Below, piece by piece: positions 17,629-26,289 of a stretch of DNA of 64,000 bases; position 1 is the stretch's first letter, and each line of letters opens with the position of its first letter. The translations under genes and the position numbers were made by a program. A model generated the notes under the pieces. The model was given only the letters and a program-made list of their open reading frames with translations, did not search any database and was not told the DNA's origin. The DNA is from CAWKEY01 sp963696315. Lineage in GTDB: Bacteria > Pseudomonadota > Gammaproteobacteria > Methylococcales > Methylomonadaceae. The stretch spans positions 41,189 to 105,188 of the forward strand of contig CAVOJU010000013.1 in NCBI GenBank assembly GCA_963696315.1, written 5' to 3'.

Positions 17629-17828
17629 GCTTATTTTTTTTCTTCATCTCCCCGCCCCGGTGCAGGAAGCAGTCCGTAGAAACACAATGTTGTGTGTTTG
17701 TACAACCGGCAGCTCCGGATGGGCTGTTAAGGGTATCTTTAGGATGCCGGTAATTCTTCAGGGCCTTGCATTTTGCCTTGCTGGGTTACAACTCAGGGAT
17801 TTACATTTAAATTAATTGGAGCAAACAA
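17611..17828 (+). promoter_or_regulatory. infC-rpmI spacer with an A/T-rich palindrome
   Basis: The 3' end of infC lies inside a near-perfect palindrome centred on AAGCTT (about 17616-17646). After it come ~180 bases with several possible short hairpins, for instance AAACACAA/TTGTGTGTTT near 17679. In E. coli, L20 represses rpmI-rplT by binding RNA structures in this part of the operon. The long spacer here would allow a comparable leader, but I cannot identify the L20 site itself. Confidence 0.35.
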
Positions 17829-18029
17829 ATGCCAAAAATAAAAACTAACCGTGGTGCTGCCAAGCGTTTTAGACGCACTGGCAACGGCGGTTTCAAATGT
17901 GGCCAATCACACAAACGCCATATTTTGACCAAGAAATCCACCAAAAGAAAAAGACAGTTACGTTCACCTGCGTCTGTTCATCCATCCGACGTGCGCATGG
18001 TTGCACGCATGATGCCTTATAGTGGTTAG
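17829..18029 (+). CDS. rpmI: Ribosomal protein L35 (bL35)
   Basis: The 66-residue basic protein begins MPKIKTNRGAAKRFRRTGNGG and contains HILTKKSTKRKRQLR, both standard for bL35 of the large subunit. TTGGAGC lies in front of the ATG with good spacing. It is followed 11 bases later by rplT. In-frame and intact. Confidence 0.97.
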   Translation: MPKIKTNRGAAKRFRRTGNGGFKCGQSHKRHILTKKSTKRKRQLRSPASVHPSDVRMVARMMPYSG

Positions 18030-18040
18030 GGAGAACAGCA

Positions 18041-18403
18041 ATGCCTAGAGTAAAACGTGGCGTAACAGCCAGAGCACGACACAAGAAAATTTTAAAGCAA
18101 GCCAAAGGCTATTACGGTGCCCGTAGTCGCGTTTATCGCGTTGCCAAACAGGCCGTTATAAAAGCCGGTCAGTATGCCTACCGCGACCGCAAGCAGAAAA
18201 AACGTCAGTTCCGCGCCTTATGGATTGTCCGTATTAACGCGGCCGCCAGATTATGCGGCATGTCCTACAGTCGCTTTATTAACGGTTTAACCAAAGCGAA
18301 TGTGGCAATAGACCGTAAGGTGCTAGCCGATCTCGCTGTGCGCGATCTGGACGCCTTTGCGGAAATAGCAAAAATTGCTAAAGCTAATCAAAGCCAACCT
18401 TAG
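18041..18403 (+). CDS. rplT: Ribosomal protein L20 (bL20)
   Basis: The 120-residue protein starts MPRVKRGVTARARHKK and contains AKGYYGARSRVYRVAKQAV and RDRKQKKRQFRALWI, the classic N-terminal helix that reaches into 23S rRNA. bL20 is an early assembly protein and also the repressor of the rpmI-rplT operon in several bacteria. GGGAGA precedes the ATG. Confidence 0.97.
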   Translation: MPRVKRGVTARARHKKILKQAKGYYGARSRVYRVAKQAVIKAGQYAYRDRKQKKRQFRALWIVRINAAARLCGMSYSRFINGLTKANVAIDRKVLADLAVRDLDAFAEIAKIAKANQSQP

Positions 18404-18440
18404 GAAGGACGCGGTTTCATTTAGTTGAAATCCGATTATT

Positions 18441-18470
18441 CCCCCCTCTCCGTTTGCGGGAGGGGCGGGG
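18441..18470. repeat. G/C-rich hairpin in the rplT-pheS spacer
   Basis: CCCCTCTCCG pairs with CGGGAGGGG around TTTG with one bulged base, followed by CGGGG. It resembles the dispersed CCCTCTCC...GGGAGGGG hairpins common in many proteobacterial genomes. It could also be a partial terminator/attenuator ahead of pheST (compare the pheM attenuator of E. coli), but no T-run follows and no Phe-rich leader peptide is visible. Confidence 0.5.
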
Positions 18471-18543
18471 TAAAGGTTTAACCTTTTCCTCATTAAGAAT
18501 CCTTTCTGGATCTTTTCCTACCTCTTAACAAGCGAGCTGAGCA

Positions 18544-19563
18544 GTGTCGGCTACCCTAGAAGAAATTCTCGCACAGGCATTACAACAGCTTCGCGAGGCA
18601 CAAGATCTTAACCAACTCGATCTGGTTCGTGTTCAATATCTCGGTAAAAAAGGTGTATTTACCTTGCAGATGAAAGAGCTCGGCGCACTTGATCCCGAAC
18701 AGCGCCGTGCCGTTGGACAAGTCATTAACCAGGCCAAGGATCAATTCCAGGAACAACTAGACGCTCAAAAAGCTGCTCTTGAGCTATCGGCTTTGGAAGC
18801 AAGATTGGCGGGCGAGCGTGTTGACGTAACTTTGCCGGGCAGAGGACAATCGGTTGCAGGCCTGCATCCGGTGACGACTACGTTGAGAAGAATCACCAAG
18901 ATTTTTGCCAGCGTCGGCTTTAAAGTGGTTGAAGGTCCCGAAATCGAAGATGATTATCATAACTTCGGCGCGCTTAATATACCTGAGCATCACCCTGCAC
19001 GGGCGATGCATGATACTTTTTATTTTGATGCCCATACCGTACTGAGAACCCACACTTCACCCGTGCAAATCAGAGTCATGGAATCTGAACAGCCGCCGTT
19101 GAAGGTTATTGCTCCTGGACGCGTGTACCGCTGCGATTCGGATATCACGCATACCCCCATGTTCCATCAGGTGGAAGGCTTTCTGGTCGATACCGATGTC
19201 AGCTTTGCCGACTTGAAAGGTGTTGTTTACCAATTCCTGCGCGCATTTTTCGAAAAAGACATACAAGTGCGTTTTAGACCTTCTTATTTTCCCTTTACCG
19301 AGCCTTCGGCGGAGGTCGATATTGAATGCGTGATGTGCAGCGGCGAAGGCTGCCGTGTGTGCAGCCAAACCGGCTGGCTTGAAGTCATGGGCTGCGGCAT
19401 GATTCATCCTGAAGTTTTTAAAGCGGCCAATATCAATAGCGAGGATTACAGCGGTTTTGCATTTGGTATGGGCGTGGAGAGGCTGGCAATGTTGCGTTAC
19501 GGGATCAACGATTTGAGATTGTTTTTTGAAAATGATCTGAAATTTTTAGAACAGTTTAATTAA
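18544..19563 (+). CDS. pheS: Phenylalanyl-tRNA synthetase alpha subunit
   Basis: PheS carries the catalytic core of the alpha2-beta2 synthetase. The N-terminal coiled-coil (residues ~10-85) is followed by GRGQSVAGLHPVTTTLRRI, GFKVVEGPEIEDDYHNF, ARAMHDTFYF, LLRTHTSPVQIR-like sequence (VLRTHTSPVQIR) and the C-terminal GFAFGMGVERLAMLRYGI, all diagnostic for class II PheRS alpha. The start codon is GTG at 18544 (VSATLEEIL); no ATG fits. At 339 residues it has the normal length. pheT follows after 68 bases. Confidence 0.97.
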   Translation: MSATLEEILAQALQQLREAQDLNQLDLVRVQYLGKKGVFTLQMKELGALDPEQRRAVGQVINQAKDQFQEQLDAQKAALELSALEARLAGERVDVTLPGRGQSVAGLHPVTTTLRRITKIFASVGFKVVEGPEIEDDYHNFGALNIPEHHPARAMHDTFYFDAHTVLRTHTSPVQIRVMESEQPPLKVIAPGRVYRCDSDITHTPMFHQVEGFLVDTDVSFADLKGVVYQFLRAFFEKDIQVRFRPSYFPFTEPSAEVDIECVMCSGEGCRVCSQTGWLEVMGCGMIHPEVFKAANINSEDYSGFAFGMGVERLAMLRYGINDLRLFFENDLKFLEQFN

Positions 19564-19631
19564 ACAGGTGCCGCGCCTGCTCCCGGCAGACCTGCGGCAT
19601 ACACTCCATCCCTAGAGATAAACTTTGAGTC

Positions 19632-22007
19632 ATGCAAATTAGTGAAGCCTGGTTAAGAAGCTATGTCGATCCGGCCATAAGCACCGCGGAGCTTGTCGCA
19701 CAGCTGACCATGGCCGGTCTTGAAGTCGATTCAGTGCAACCGGCAGCGGCCCAATTCAGTGGCGTCGTAGTTGGCGAGGTGTTAACGATGGAACAGCACC
19801 CGGATGCCGATCGTTTACGAGTGTGCCAGGTGAATGCCGGGGCAGCAGAGCCTTTACAGATAGTCTGCGGGGCCAGTAATGTGCGCATTGGCTTGAAAAT
19901 TCCCGCGGCGCTAATCGGTGCTGTTCTGCCCGGCGATTTTAAGATAAAAAAATCAAAACTGCGCGGCGTCGAGTCTTATGGCATGTTATGTTCTGAAAAG
20001 GAACTGGGTCTTGCGGCCGATGCCAACGGGTTAATGGAATTGGCGGCCGATGCCCCTGTCGGTGCCGATATACGCGAGTATTTGTCGCTCAATGATGCCA
20101 TCATCGAGGTGGATCTGACCCCTAATCGGGCTGATTGCCTGAGCGTTGAAGGCATAGCGCGTGAAGTGGCGGTTTTAAACCGGATGGATTGGACGGCTAC
20201 GCCAGTTGAGAAAGCGGTAGTCAGCCATCAGGATACGGTTAAGGTCCACGTAACAGCCACGGAGGCCTGCCCTCGTTATCTGGGACGCTTGATTAAGAAC
20301 GTAAACCCCAAGGCGGAAACGCCGCTTTGGATGCAGGAGCGTTTGCGGCGTTCCGGTTTGAGAAGCCTGGGGCCTCTGGTCGATGTCACCAATTATGTGT
20401 TGATCGAACTGGGCCAACCCTTACATGCGTTTGATGCCGATAAATTAGACGGCAGCATCCATGTGCGCCTGGCTAAATCCGATGAGTCACTGACCTTGTT
20501 AAACGGCCAAACCATTAAACTGGATCCGGAAGCGCTGGTTATTGCCGATGACAAGAAGGCTCTGGCACTTGCCGGTGTCATGGGTGGCAATGAAACTGCG
20601 GTTAGTGACTTGACGCGCAATATTTTTCTGGAATGTGCGTTTTTTACCCCGCAAAGCATTGCCGGCAAAGCTCGCCGATTTGGATTGCATACCGATTCTT
20701 CGCACCGCTTTGAGCGGGGTGTTGACCATACATTGCAAGCGCGCGCAATAGAGCGTGCTACCCAGCTGCTTGTTGCCATTGCCGGCGGCAGTGTTGGCCC
20801 AGTTTGCGAAGTAAAATCGGAAGCAGCACTGCCTCAGCGTCCTGCCGTGTTGCTCAGGAAGCAGCGCATAGAAAAAATGCTGGGCATTGTTCTGGCAGAT
20901 GCAGAAATTCTGTCGATTTTTCAACGTTTGGGCTTGTCTGTAAAAACTGAAGCCGAAGGCTGGCTGATTACACCGCCGGGCTTTCGTTTTGATATCGCCA
21001 TTGAAGCAGATTTGATTGAAGAAATAGCCCGCATCTATGGCTATAACAATATACCGAACAATAGTTTACTGATGCGTTCGGAATTGGGCCAAGCAACCGA
21101 AGCCGTCCTGGAAATCGACAGAATTAAAGATCTGTTGGTAGACAGGGGCTATCAGGAAGCCATTACCTATAGTTTTGTGGATGCCGACATTCAAAAAGCG
21201 ATCGCACCCGACGATGCTGCCATCAGTTTACAAAACCCGATTTCGTCGGAATTGTCAGTAATGCGCACGACTTTATGGTGCGGATTGTTGAAAGCCGCGC
21301 TATACAATACCAACCGCCAGCACAACAGAGTGCGCTTTTTTGAAACCGGATTGCGCTTTGTTAATAAAGGCGGAGCCATGCATCAGCAAAAGATGCTGTC
21401 CGGCCTGGTGTCGGGTAGCGCATATGCTGAACAATGGGCCGAGCCAGCCCGGAAAGTTGATTTTTTTGACATCAAAGCAGATGTGGAGGCTATGTTTGCA
21501 TTGACCGGCGCGCCTGTCCAATTTGCTGCCGGCAAGCAAGTCGCATTGCATCCTGGACAAACCGCTGAAATATTAACGGCTCAAAATGAGCATATAGGCT
21601 GGCTGGGCATGCTCCATCCAAACCTGGAAAAACAGCTCGGTTTTGATAGTCAGGTTTTTCTGTTTGAACTGGATCAGGATTTATTACTGGACAAGCAGAT
21701 TCCGGTATTTAAGCCCCTATCCAAATATCCATCGGTTCGACGTGATATAGCCCTGATTGTTAAGGACGCTGTAACAGCTGATCAGATAATCAGCTGCATC
21801 AAACAATGCGGCGAACAAAGCTTGCAAGATGTCGCCATCTTTGACATCTATCGTGGAAAAGGCGTTGAAGAAGGCTGCAAAAGCGTGGCTTTAAGCTTGA
21901 TCTTGCAGGATTATGCACAAACGCTAAAAGATTCTGAAATAGATGCTATATTTAACCGCGTTTTAGAAGCATTAATGAATAAACTAAATGCAAAGTTGAG
22001 GGATTGA
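19632..22007 (+). CDS. pheT: Phenylalanyl-tRNA synthetase beta subunit
   Basis: PheT supplies the tRNA-binding and editing domains. Recognised in order: an EMAP-like tRNA-binding domain (residues ~40-150, QHPDADRLRVCQVNAG), B3/B4 editing domain (LVDVTNYVLIELGQPLHAFD, LALAGVMGGNETAVSD, DSSHRFERGVDH), B5 domain (RFDIAIEADLIEEIARIYGYNNIP), and the C-terminal anticodon-recognition fold (KYPSVRRDIALIVKD). Its 791 residues equal the E. coli length. It is 4 bases from ihfA, an arrangement shared with other gammaproteobacteria. Confidence 0.97.
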   Translation: MQISEAWLRSYVDPAISTAELVAQLTMAGLEVDSVQPAAAQFSGVVVGEVLTMEQHPDADRLRVCQVNAGAAEPLQIVCGASNVRIGLKIPAALIGAVLPGDFKIKKSKLRGVESYGMLCSEKELGLAADANGLMELAADAPVGADIREYLSLNDAIIEVDLTPNRADCLSVEGIAREVAVLNRMDWTATPVEKAVVSHQDTVKVHVTATEACPRYLGRLIKNVNPKAETPLWMQERLRRSGLRSLGPLVDVTNYVLIELGQPLHAFDADKLDGSIHVRLAKSDESLTLLNGQTIKLDPEALVIADDKKALALAGVMGGNETAVSDLTRNIFLECAFFTPQSIAGKARRFGLHTDSSHRFERGVDHTLQARAIERATQLLVAIAGGSVGPVCEVKSEAALPQRPAVLLRKQRIEKMLGIVLADAEILSIFQRLGLSVKTEAEGWLITPPGFRFDIAIEADLIEEIARIYGYNNIPNNSLLMRSELGQATEAVLEIDRIKDLLVDRGYQEAITYSFVDADIQKAIAPDDAAISLQNPISSELSVMRTTLWCGLLKAALYNTNRQHNRVRFFETGLRFVNKGGAMHQQKMLSGLVSGSAYAEQWAEPARKVDFFDIKADVEAMFALTGAPVQFAAGKQVALHPGQTAEILTAQNEHIGWLGMLHPNLEKQLGFDSQVFLFELDQDLLLDKQIPVFKPLSKYPSVRRDIALIVKDAVTADQIISCIKQCGEQSLQDVAIFDIYRGKGVEEGCKSVALSLILQDYAQTLKDSEIDAIFNRVLEALMNKLNAKLRD

Positions 22008-22011
22008 TTTA

Positions 22012-22308
22012 ATGGCATTAACAAAAGCAGATTTTGCTGAAAGATTGTTCGATGAGCTCGGCTTAAACAAGCGCGAAGCGAAAGAAATGGTCGAGTTATT
22101 TTTTGAGGAAATTAAGGGATCTTTGGAACATGGCGAGCAGGTAAAAATTTCAGGTTTTGGTAAATTTGAACTCCGCGACAAAAGCAGTCGTCCCGGCAGA
22201 AACCCAAAAACAGGCGAAGAAATACCTATAACAGCTCGGCGTGTGGTAACATTCAGATCAGGTCAGAAACTTAAAGCCCGAGTAGAAGCATATGCTGGAG
22301 CCGAGTAA
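22012..22308 (+). CDS. ihfA: Integration host factor alpha subunit
   Basis: The 98-residue HU/IHF-fold protein starts MALTKADFAERLFDELGLNKREAKEMVE and has the DNA-intercalating beta arm with SRPGRNPKTGEEIPITARRVVTF, where RNPKTG and the following proline are the hallmark of IHF alpha. It bends DNA at specific sites as a heterodimer with IHF beta. It lies immediately downstream of pheT and overlaps the next gene by 17 bases. Confidence 0.96.
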   Translation: MALTKADFAERLFDELGLNKREAKEMVELFFEEIKGSLEHGEQVKISGFGKFELRDKSSRPGRNPKTGEEIPITARRVVTFRSGQKLKARVEAYAGAE

Positions 22309-22645
22309 TAATAATGAACTGCCGGCCATACCGGCAAAACGCTATTTCACCATAGGTGAAGTGAGTGAACTCTGTGGTGTAAAGCCGCATGTGCTGCGTT
22401 ATTGGGAGCAAGAATTTACCGAACTCAGCCCGGTAAAAAGGCGAGGCAATCGCCGTTATTATCAGCGACAGGATGTCTTGATGATTCGACAAATAAGGTC
22501 GTTGTTGTATGAACAAGGTTATACAATAGGTGGCGCCAGAGCCCATTTGGACAGTGATGGCGCAAGAGAAGACACCACCCGCACCAAACAATTGATTCAC
22601 CAGATGCTGGGTGAACTTGAAGATATTTTAGAATTACTCAAATAG
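22292..22645 (+). CDS. MerR-family transcriptional regulator downstream of ihfA
   Basis: A winged-helix MerR DNA-binding domain fills residues ~17-90 (YFTIGEVSELCGVKPHVLRYWEQEF, RRGNRRYYQRQDVLMIRQIRSLLYEQGYTIGGAR). The C-terminal effector part is very short (HQMLGELEDILELLK) with no cysteine pair or drug-binding domain, so the inducer, if any, is unknown. Its start overlaps ihfA, implying coupled expression. A MerR-like gene at this position is conserved in many gammaproteobacteria, and its regulon is generally unknown. At 117 residues it is complete. Confidence 0.88.
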   Translation: MLEPSNNNELPAIPAKRYFTIGEVSELCGVKPHVLRYWEQEFTELSPVKRRGNRRYYQRQDVLMIRQIRSLLYEQGYTIGGARAHLDSDGAREDTTRTKQLIHQMLGELEDILELLK

Positions 22646-22745
22646 ACCCTTATCTTTTCTGGGGCAAATGTTGTACAATTTGCTCCAGCATTTTCACGAA
22701 TTGTGCTCATAATTCGTTCAAATACAAAATCTTTTTTCAATATGT

Positions 22746-22823
<78 letters not shown>

Positions 22824-23014
22824 TTGAAACAAAAGCTTAACTTCAAAATGCCATACCGGGAATTAAATCGACAGCTCACACGGCTTTTGTTGTATCTGAA
22901 AGCTGAACACGCCCTAAGGCTCATTTTGTGGCAAACGACGTAAAAAGCTTTCCACAAAAGCACGTCGAATAGTTGCCAGCTTCCAAAATTATCGCCGTAA
23001 TGGGCGCCTGCTGA

Positions 23015-24085
23015 TTACCAATACTGAACGCGCGGCTTGCCTTCGGCGGCAACCAGTTCGCCGATGGAGAAAACGGTTTCTCCTGATTGCGACAGCTCTG
23101 CAAGAGCGGCCTGTTCATCTTCCGCAGCCACGCACACGATCATGCCGATGCCGCAATTGAAGGTGGTCAGCATGTCCGCTTGCGAGACGTTGCCCTGTTT
23201 TTGCAGCCACTGGAAGATGTCCGGGAATTGCCAGGAAGACAATTTGATATGCGCATGAATGCCCGCAGGCAATACACGCGGCAGGTTTTCGGTAAGACCG
23301 CCGCCGGTGATGTGCGCCAGCGCATGCACGGGGACTTTGTCCAGCAGCGTTAGAAGTGACTTCACATAAATCCGGGTGGGTTCCAGCAGCGCCGCTCCCA
23401 GGGTTTGGCCATGAAAATCATCCGTCAGTGCCGAGTGACTGTGGGCGATAATTTTTCTAATTAATGAATAGCCATTGGAATGCGGACCGGAGGATGCTAT
23501 GCCGATCAGTTTGTCGCCGGCTTTTACCTTGCTGCCATCCAGCACTTTGCTTTTTTCGACAATGCCGACGCAAAATCCGGCCAGATCATATTCGCCGTCA
23601 GCATACATGCCGGGCATTTCTGCGGTTTCGCCGCCGACCAGGGCTGCACCGGCTTGTTCACAGCCGTTGCCGATACCTTCGATAACTGATGCAGCGGTAT
23701 CGACATCGAGTTTACCGGTGGCAAAATAATCAAGAAAAAACAGCGGTTCGGCGCCCTGGACGATAATGTCGTTGACACACATGGCGACCAGATCAATGCC
23801 AACGGTGTGGTGTATGCCCAAATCGATTGCCAGCTTCAACTTGGTGCCAACCCCATCGGTACCGGAAACCAGAATCGGGTTCTGATAGCGGTCCAGCGGC
23901 AGTTCAAACATTGAGCCAAATCCGCCCAGCCCTGCCAGAACGCCAGCCGTGCGTGTTTTCGCAGCAATGGGCTTGATGCGCTCCACTAATTCATTACCAG
24001 CGTCAATATCTACACCGGCGCTTTTATAATTCAGGCTTTCTTGATTTTGTGCAGTCAAGGTGAAGTTCTCTATAAAGTTATTCAT
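23015..24085 (-). CDS. purM: Phosphoribosylformylglycinamidine cyclo-ligase (AIR synthetase)
   Basis: PurM makes aminoimidazole ribotide from FGAM and ATP in purine synthesis. The protein shows YKSAGVDIDAGNELVERIKP at residues ~20-40, GGFGSMFELP, the active-site loop VSGTDGVGTKLKLA, MCVNDIIVQGAEPLFFLDYFATGKLD and the C-terminal HITGGGLTENLPRVLP. It is 356 residues, normal (~345). Its start is 46 bases from that of the divergent DUF2066 gene, a conserved gammaproteobacterial layout. purN, often next to it, is not present downstream. Confidence 0.96.
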   Translation of the reverse strand: MNNFIENFTLTAQNQESLNYKSAGVDIDAGNELVERIKPIAAKTRTAGVLAGLGGFGSMFELPLDRYQNPILVSGTDGVGTKLKLAIDLGIHHTVGIDLVAMCVNDIIVQGAEPLFFLDYFATGKLDVDTAASVIEGIGNGCEQAGAALVGGETAEMPGMYADGEYDLAGFCVGIVEKSKVLDGSKVKAGDKLIGIASSGPHSNGYSLIRKIIAHSHSALTDDFHGQTLGAALLEPTRIYVKSLLTLLDKVPVHALAHITGGGLTENLPRVLPAGIHAHIKLSSWQFPDIFQWLQKQGNVSQADMLTTFNCGIGMIVCVAAEDEQAALAELSQSGETVFSIGELVAAEGKPRVQYW

Positions 24086-24131
24086 AAATGGCCGATATTG
24101 TACAAGACATCATCGGTTTTGTGTGAAGGAT

Positions 24132-25200
24132 ATGAACGTGCTTTTTAGAGCTTTGATATTTGCTATCTTGTTTTGCAATCAGCAGACTGATGCGGCTGTG
24201 CTCACTGGTTTATATGAAACTGAAGTCATTGCCCAAAGCCAGTCTCTGGAACATAGAAATGTTGCGATTAAGGCCGCTTTGACTGCGGTATTGAAGCGGG
24301 TGTTGGCACTTGAAAATAGCGCGCAACAGACAGCGGTGGACACGGTATTGGCACATGCGCCGCACTATGTCAGAGAGTATCAGTACGCCCTGCAGGAGAG
24401 CAGTCTGACTGCCGATACTAGCGCTCGAGTAATGCGGGTATTGTTTGATGAGCGCTCGCTTTTAGCGGCTTTTAAATCCAGCGGCATTAAAATGTGGGGC
24501 GAAAACCGGACCGGAAACCTTGCTGTGGCTGGTGGTTGAAGACAACGGCCGGCGCTCTTTTTTTAAGGCTGAAATGATGCCAGAGCTGGCTAATGCGCTG
24601 AGTTTTGTCGCCAAACAGAGCGGGCTACCGTTATTGTTTCCGCTGCTGGACATGGACGAGCAGCGCTTAATTTCCGTAAACGACGTATTAAGCGCTTACC
24701 CGCAGCGCTTGCTGTCGGTTTCCGAGCGTTATGATGTGGTCTCCATCCTGGCAGGTCGAGTGGTGAAACGGCAGAATTGCTGGGAAGGCGATTGGGCTTT
24801 TTATTTCAATCAAGGCATCGAGCAATGGACGCAATCGTGCGGCAGCTTGACTGATGCGCTTGCAACGGGTGTTCAGGGCGCTTATGGCAAACTATCGAAA
24901 CGTTATGCCGTTAAAGCCGGCTCGCCTCAAACAGGTGCGGTAACGCTATCCATTTCAGGTGTCAACGGCGCGGATGATATGAAAAGGGTGAGCCATTACC
25001 TGAGTTCGCTGGCCATGGTTAAATCGGTGTTTTGGCTGAGTGCCGAAGGCGGATTCAACGATTACCAGGTCAATTTTGCCGGGGACCGGCAAACGCTTGA
25101 GGAAATAGTGGGGCTAGGTCGGGTTTTGAACCCGCAAGACCAGGGGGCAGCCAAAATGGGAAAACTTATATACCAGTTAATACCGGAACGGCTTAAATAA
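24132..25200 (+). CDS. DUF2066 family protein (one frameshift)
   Basis: Starting at ATG 24132 the product has an N-terminal signal peptide (MNVLFRALIFAILFCNQQTDA) and a DUF2066-type domain (VLTGLYETEVIAQSQSLEHRNVAIKAALTAVLKRV, SARVMRVLFDERSLLAAFKSSGIKMWGENR). Frame is then lost at ~24505, where an apparent extra base precedes PETLLWLVVEDNGRRSFF; the second part continues to 25200 with a bacterial Ig-independent C-domain that I cannot assign. Members are predicted periplasmic or envelope proteins with no known biochemical role. Its place opposite purM is conserved. ATG 24132 is preceded by GAAGGAT. An earlier in-frame start at 24060 would overlap purM. Confidence 0.85.
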
Positions 25201-25288
25201 ATAGCCGGTCAAGTTGAATTTCATTAAAAAACTCATTAAAGTGACTCCGGTTCTATGAAGTAACCATTACAAGTTTAGGGGGATCATT

Positions 25289-25756
25289 ATGAAAATTATA
25301 ACAACATGCAAAACCGCGCTGATGATAGCAACTGTACTCTTTAACAGCCCGGTATTTGCGTACAGCTCTGAAGATACCAAGGAAGTTTGCAAAAAACCCA
25401 AGTTCAACAATTTCAATCTTGCCGAGTACAAGGCGCCCGAGAAGCAAGAGGTGCCACCTGAATCAGAACTTTCCTTTGTGGTGTCATCATGGGCAGACCC
25501 TTCGTCCATCACGTTGATGGCAAAAAAACAAAAGCTCGCTTTTACCGTCGAAAGTAATAGTAGTTTCCATCGGGTCAAAGCAAAATTGCCCGCCGCTTTG
25601 AATGGTCATTTTGTCAGAATTGACGCCAGTGCCAAGTCGGTTCTCGGTTGCGATGAACAGGATGGCTGGCTGGTTAAGGTAGCTGAAAAAACCGACAGTG
25701 CTGAAAAAGAAAACAGTATTGAGAAAGCTGATAGCGCTGAAGAAACCGGGCAATAA
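25289..25756 (+). CDS. Exported hypothetical protein
   Basis: The 155-residue product has a clear signal peptide (MKIITTCKTALMIATVLFNSPVFA, cut near residue 24), a globular middle part (SELSFVVSSWADPSSITLMAKKQKLAFTV... residues ~55-125, beta-rich) with single cysteines at ~31 and ~118, and a C-terminal tail made of repeated charged blocks (EKTDSAEKENSIEKADSAEE). I do not recognise a family. GGGGGA lies 8-9 bases in front of the ATG. A terminator follows the stop, so it is probably monocistronic. Confidence 0.7.
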   Translation: MKIITTCKTALMIATVLFNSPVFAYSSEDTKEVCKKPKFNNFNLAEYKAPEKQEVPPESELSFVVSSWADPSSITLMAKKQKLAFTVESNSSFHRVKAKLPAALNGHFVRIDASAKSVLGCDEQDGWLVKVAEKTDSAEKENSIEKADSAEETGQ

Positions 25757-25773
25757 ACTTGCCGGAACAAATT

Positions 25774-25798
25774 AGGGTGGCCTTTGGCCGCCTTTTTT
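25774..25798 (+). terminator. Terminator of the 25.3-kb gene
   Basis: AGGGTGGCC and GGCCGCCTT form a hairpin around TTT with one G-T wobble, followed by TTTTTT. It lies 18 bases after the stop codon of the exported protein and before the convergent guaD end. Confidence 0.75.
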
Positions 25799-25821
25799 GT
25801 TGTCTGTTAAATTGGCTTCAA

Positions 25822-26289
25822 TTAATAAGGCAGCTTGTTCTCGCTCTCGGCCCAAACCGCAAAAGGCAAGCCGGCATTTGGCAGATTTACATGCAGCATC
25901 GCGATACGGCGCTTTGAAGGCGCTGCAGCCATTTCATCGTAAATAACACTGTCATCAAACCCGGCAGCAGCAGCATCATTCCGGGTACAGGCAAAATAAA
26001 CTTTTTCCAATCTCGCCCAGTATATCGCGCCTAAACACATCGGGCAGGGTTCGCAACTGGCGTACAGAATACAACCCTGCAACTGAAAATCATTGAGTTT
26101 TTGACAGGCCTTCCGTATCGCCGAAATTTCCGCATGAGCCGTAGGATCCAGTTCGCGGGTGACACGATTGGCGCTGGCTGCAATAAGCAGACCGGATTTT
26201 ACAATGACTGCCCCATAAGGGCCGCCCTCGCCTGATCGGACATTTTCGACAGCCAGATCTATGGCTTGCTGTAGAAATTGTTCGTGCAC
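25822..26289 (-). CDS. guaD: Guanine deaminase, cytidine-deaminase fold
   Basis: The enzyme deaminates guanine to xanthine. Zinc ligands are H52 (in AHAEISAIRKAC, with proton-shuttle E54) and C82/C85 (in SCEPCPMCLGAIYWA). The following stretch ARLEKVYFACTRNDAAAAGFDDSVIYDE is very close to Bacillus GuaD and different from tRNA adenosine deaminase TadA. At 155 residues it matches the family. The start codon is GTG at 26289, directly after the metA stop (26290-26292) without a gap, so the two genes are translationally coupled. The pairing of metA with guaD has no obvious metabolic logic. Confidence 0.88.
   Translation of the reverse strand: MHEQFLQQAIDLAVENVRSGEGGPYGAVIVKSGLLIAASANRVTRELDPTAHAEISAIRKACQKLNDFQLQGCILYASCEPCPMCLGAIYWARLEKVYFACTRNDAAAAGFDDSVIYDEMAAAPSKRRIAMLHVNLPNAGLPFAVWAESENKLPY

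Noticed and set aside
18404..18543. pheM-type attenuator with a Phe-rich leader peptide before pheST
   Set aside because: No start codon followed by clustered Phe codons and no T-run after the hairpin.
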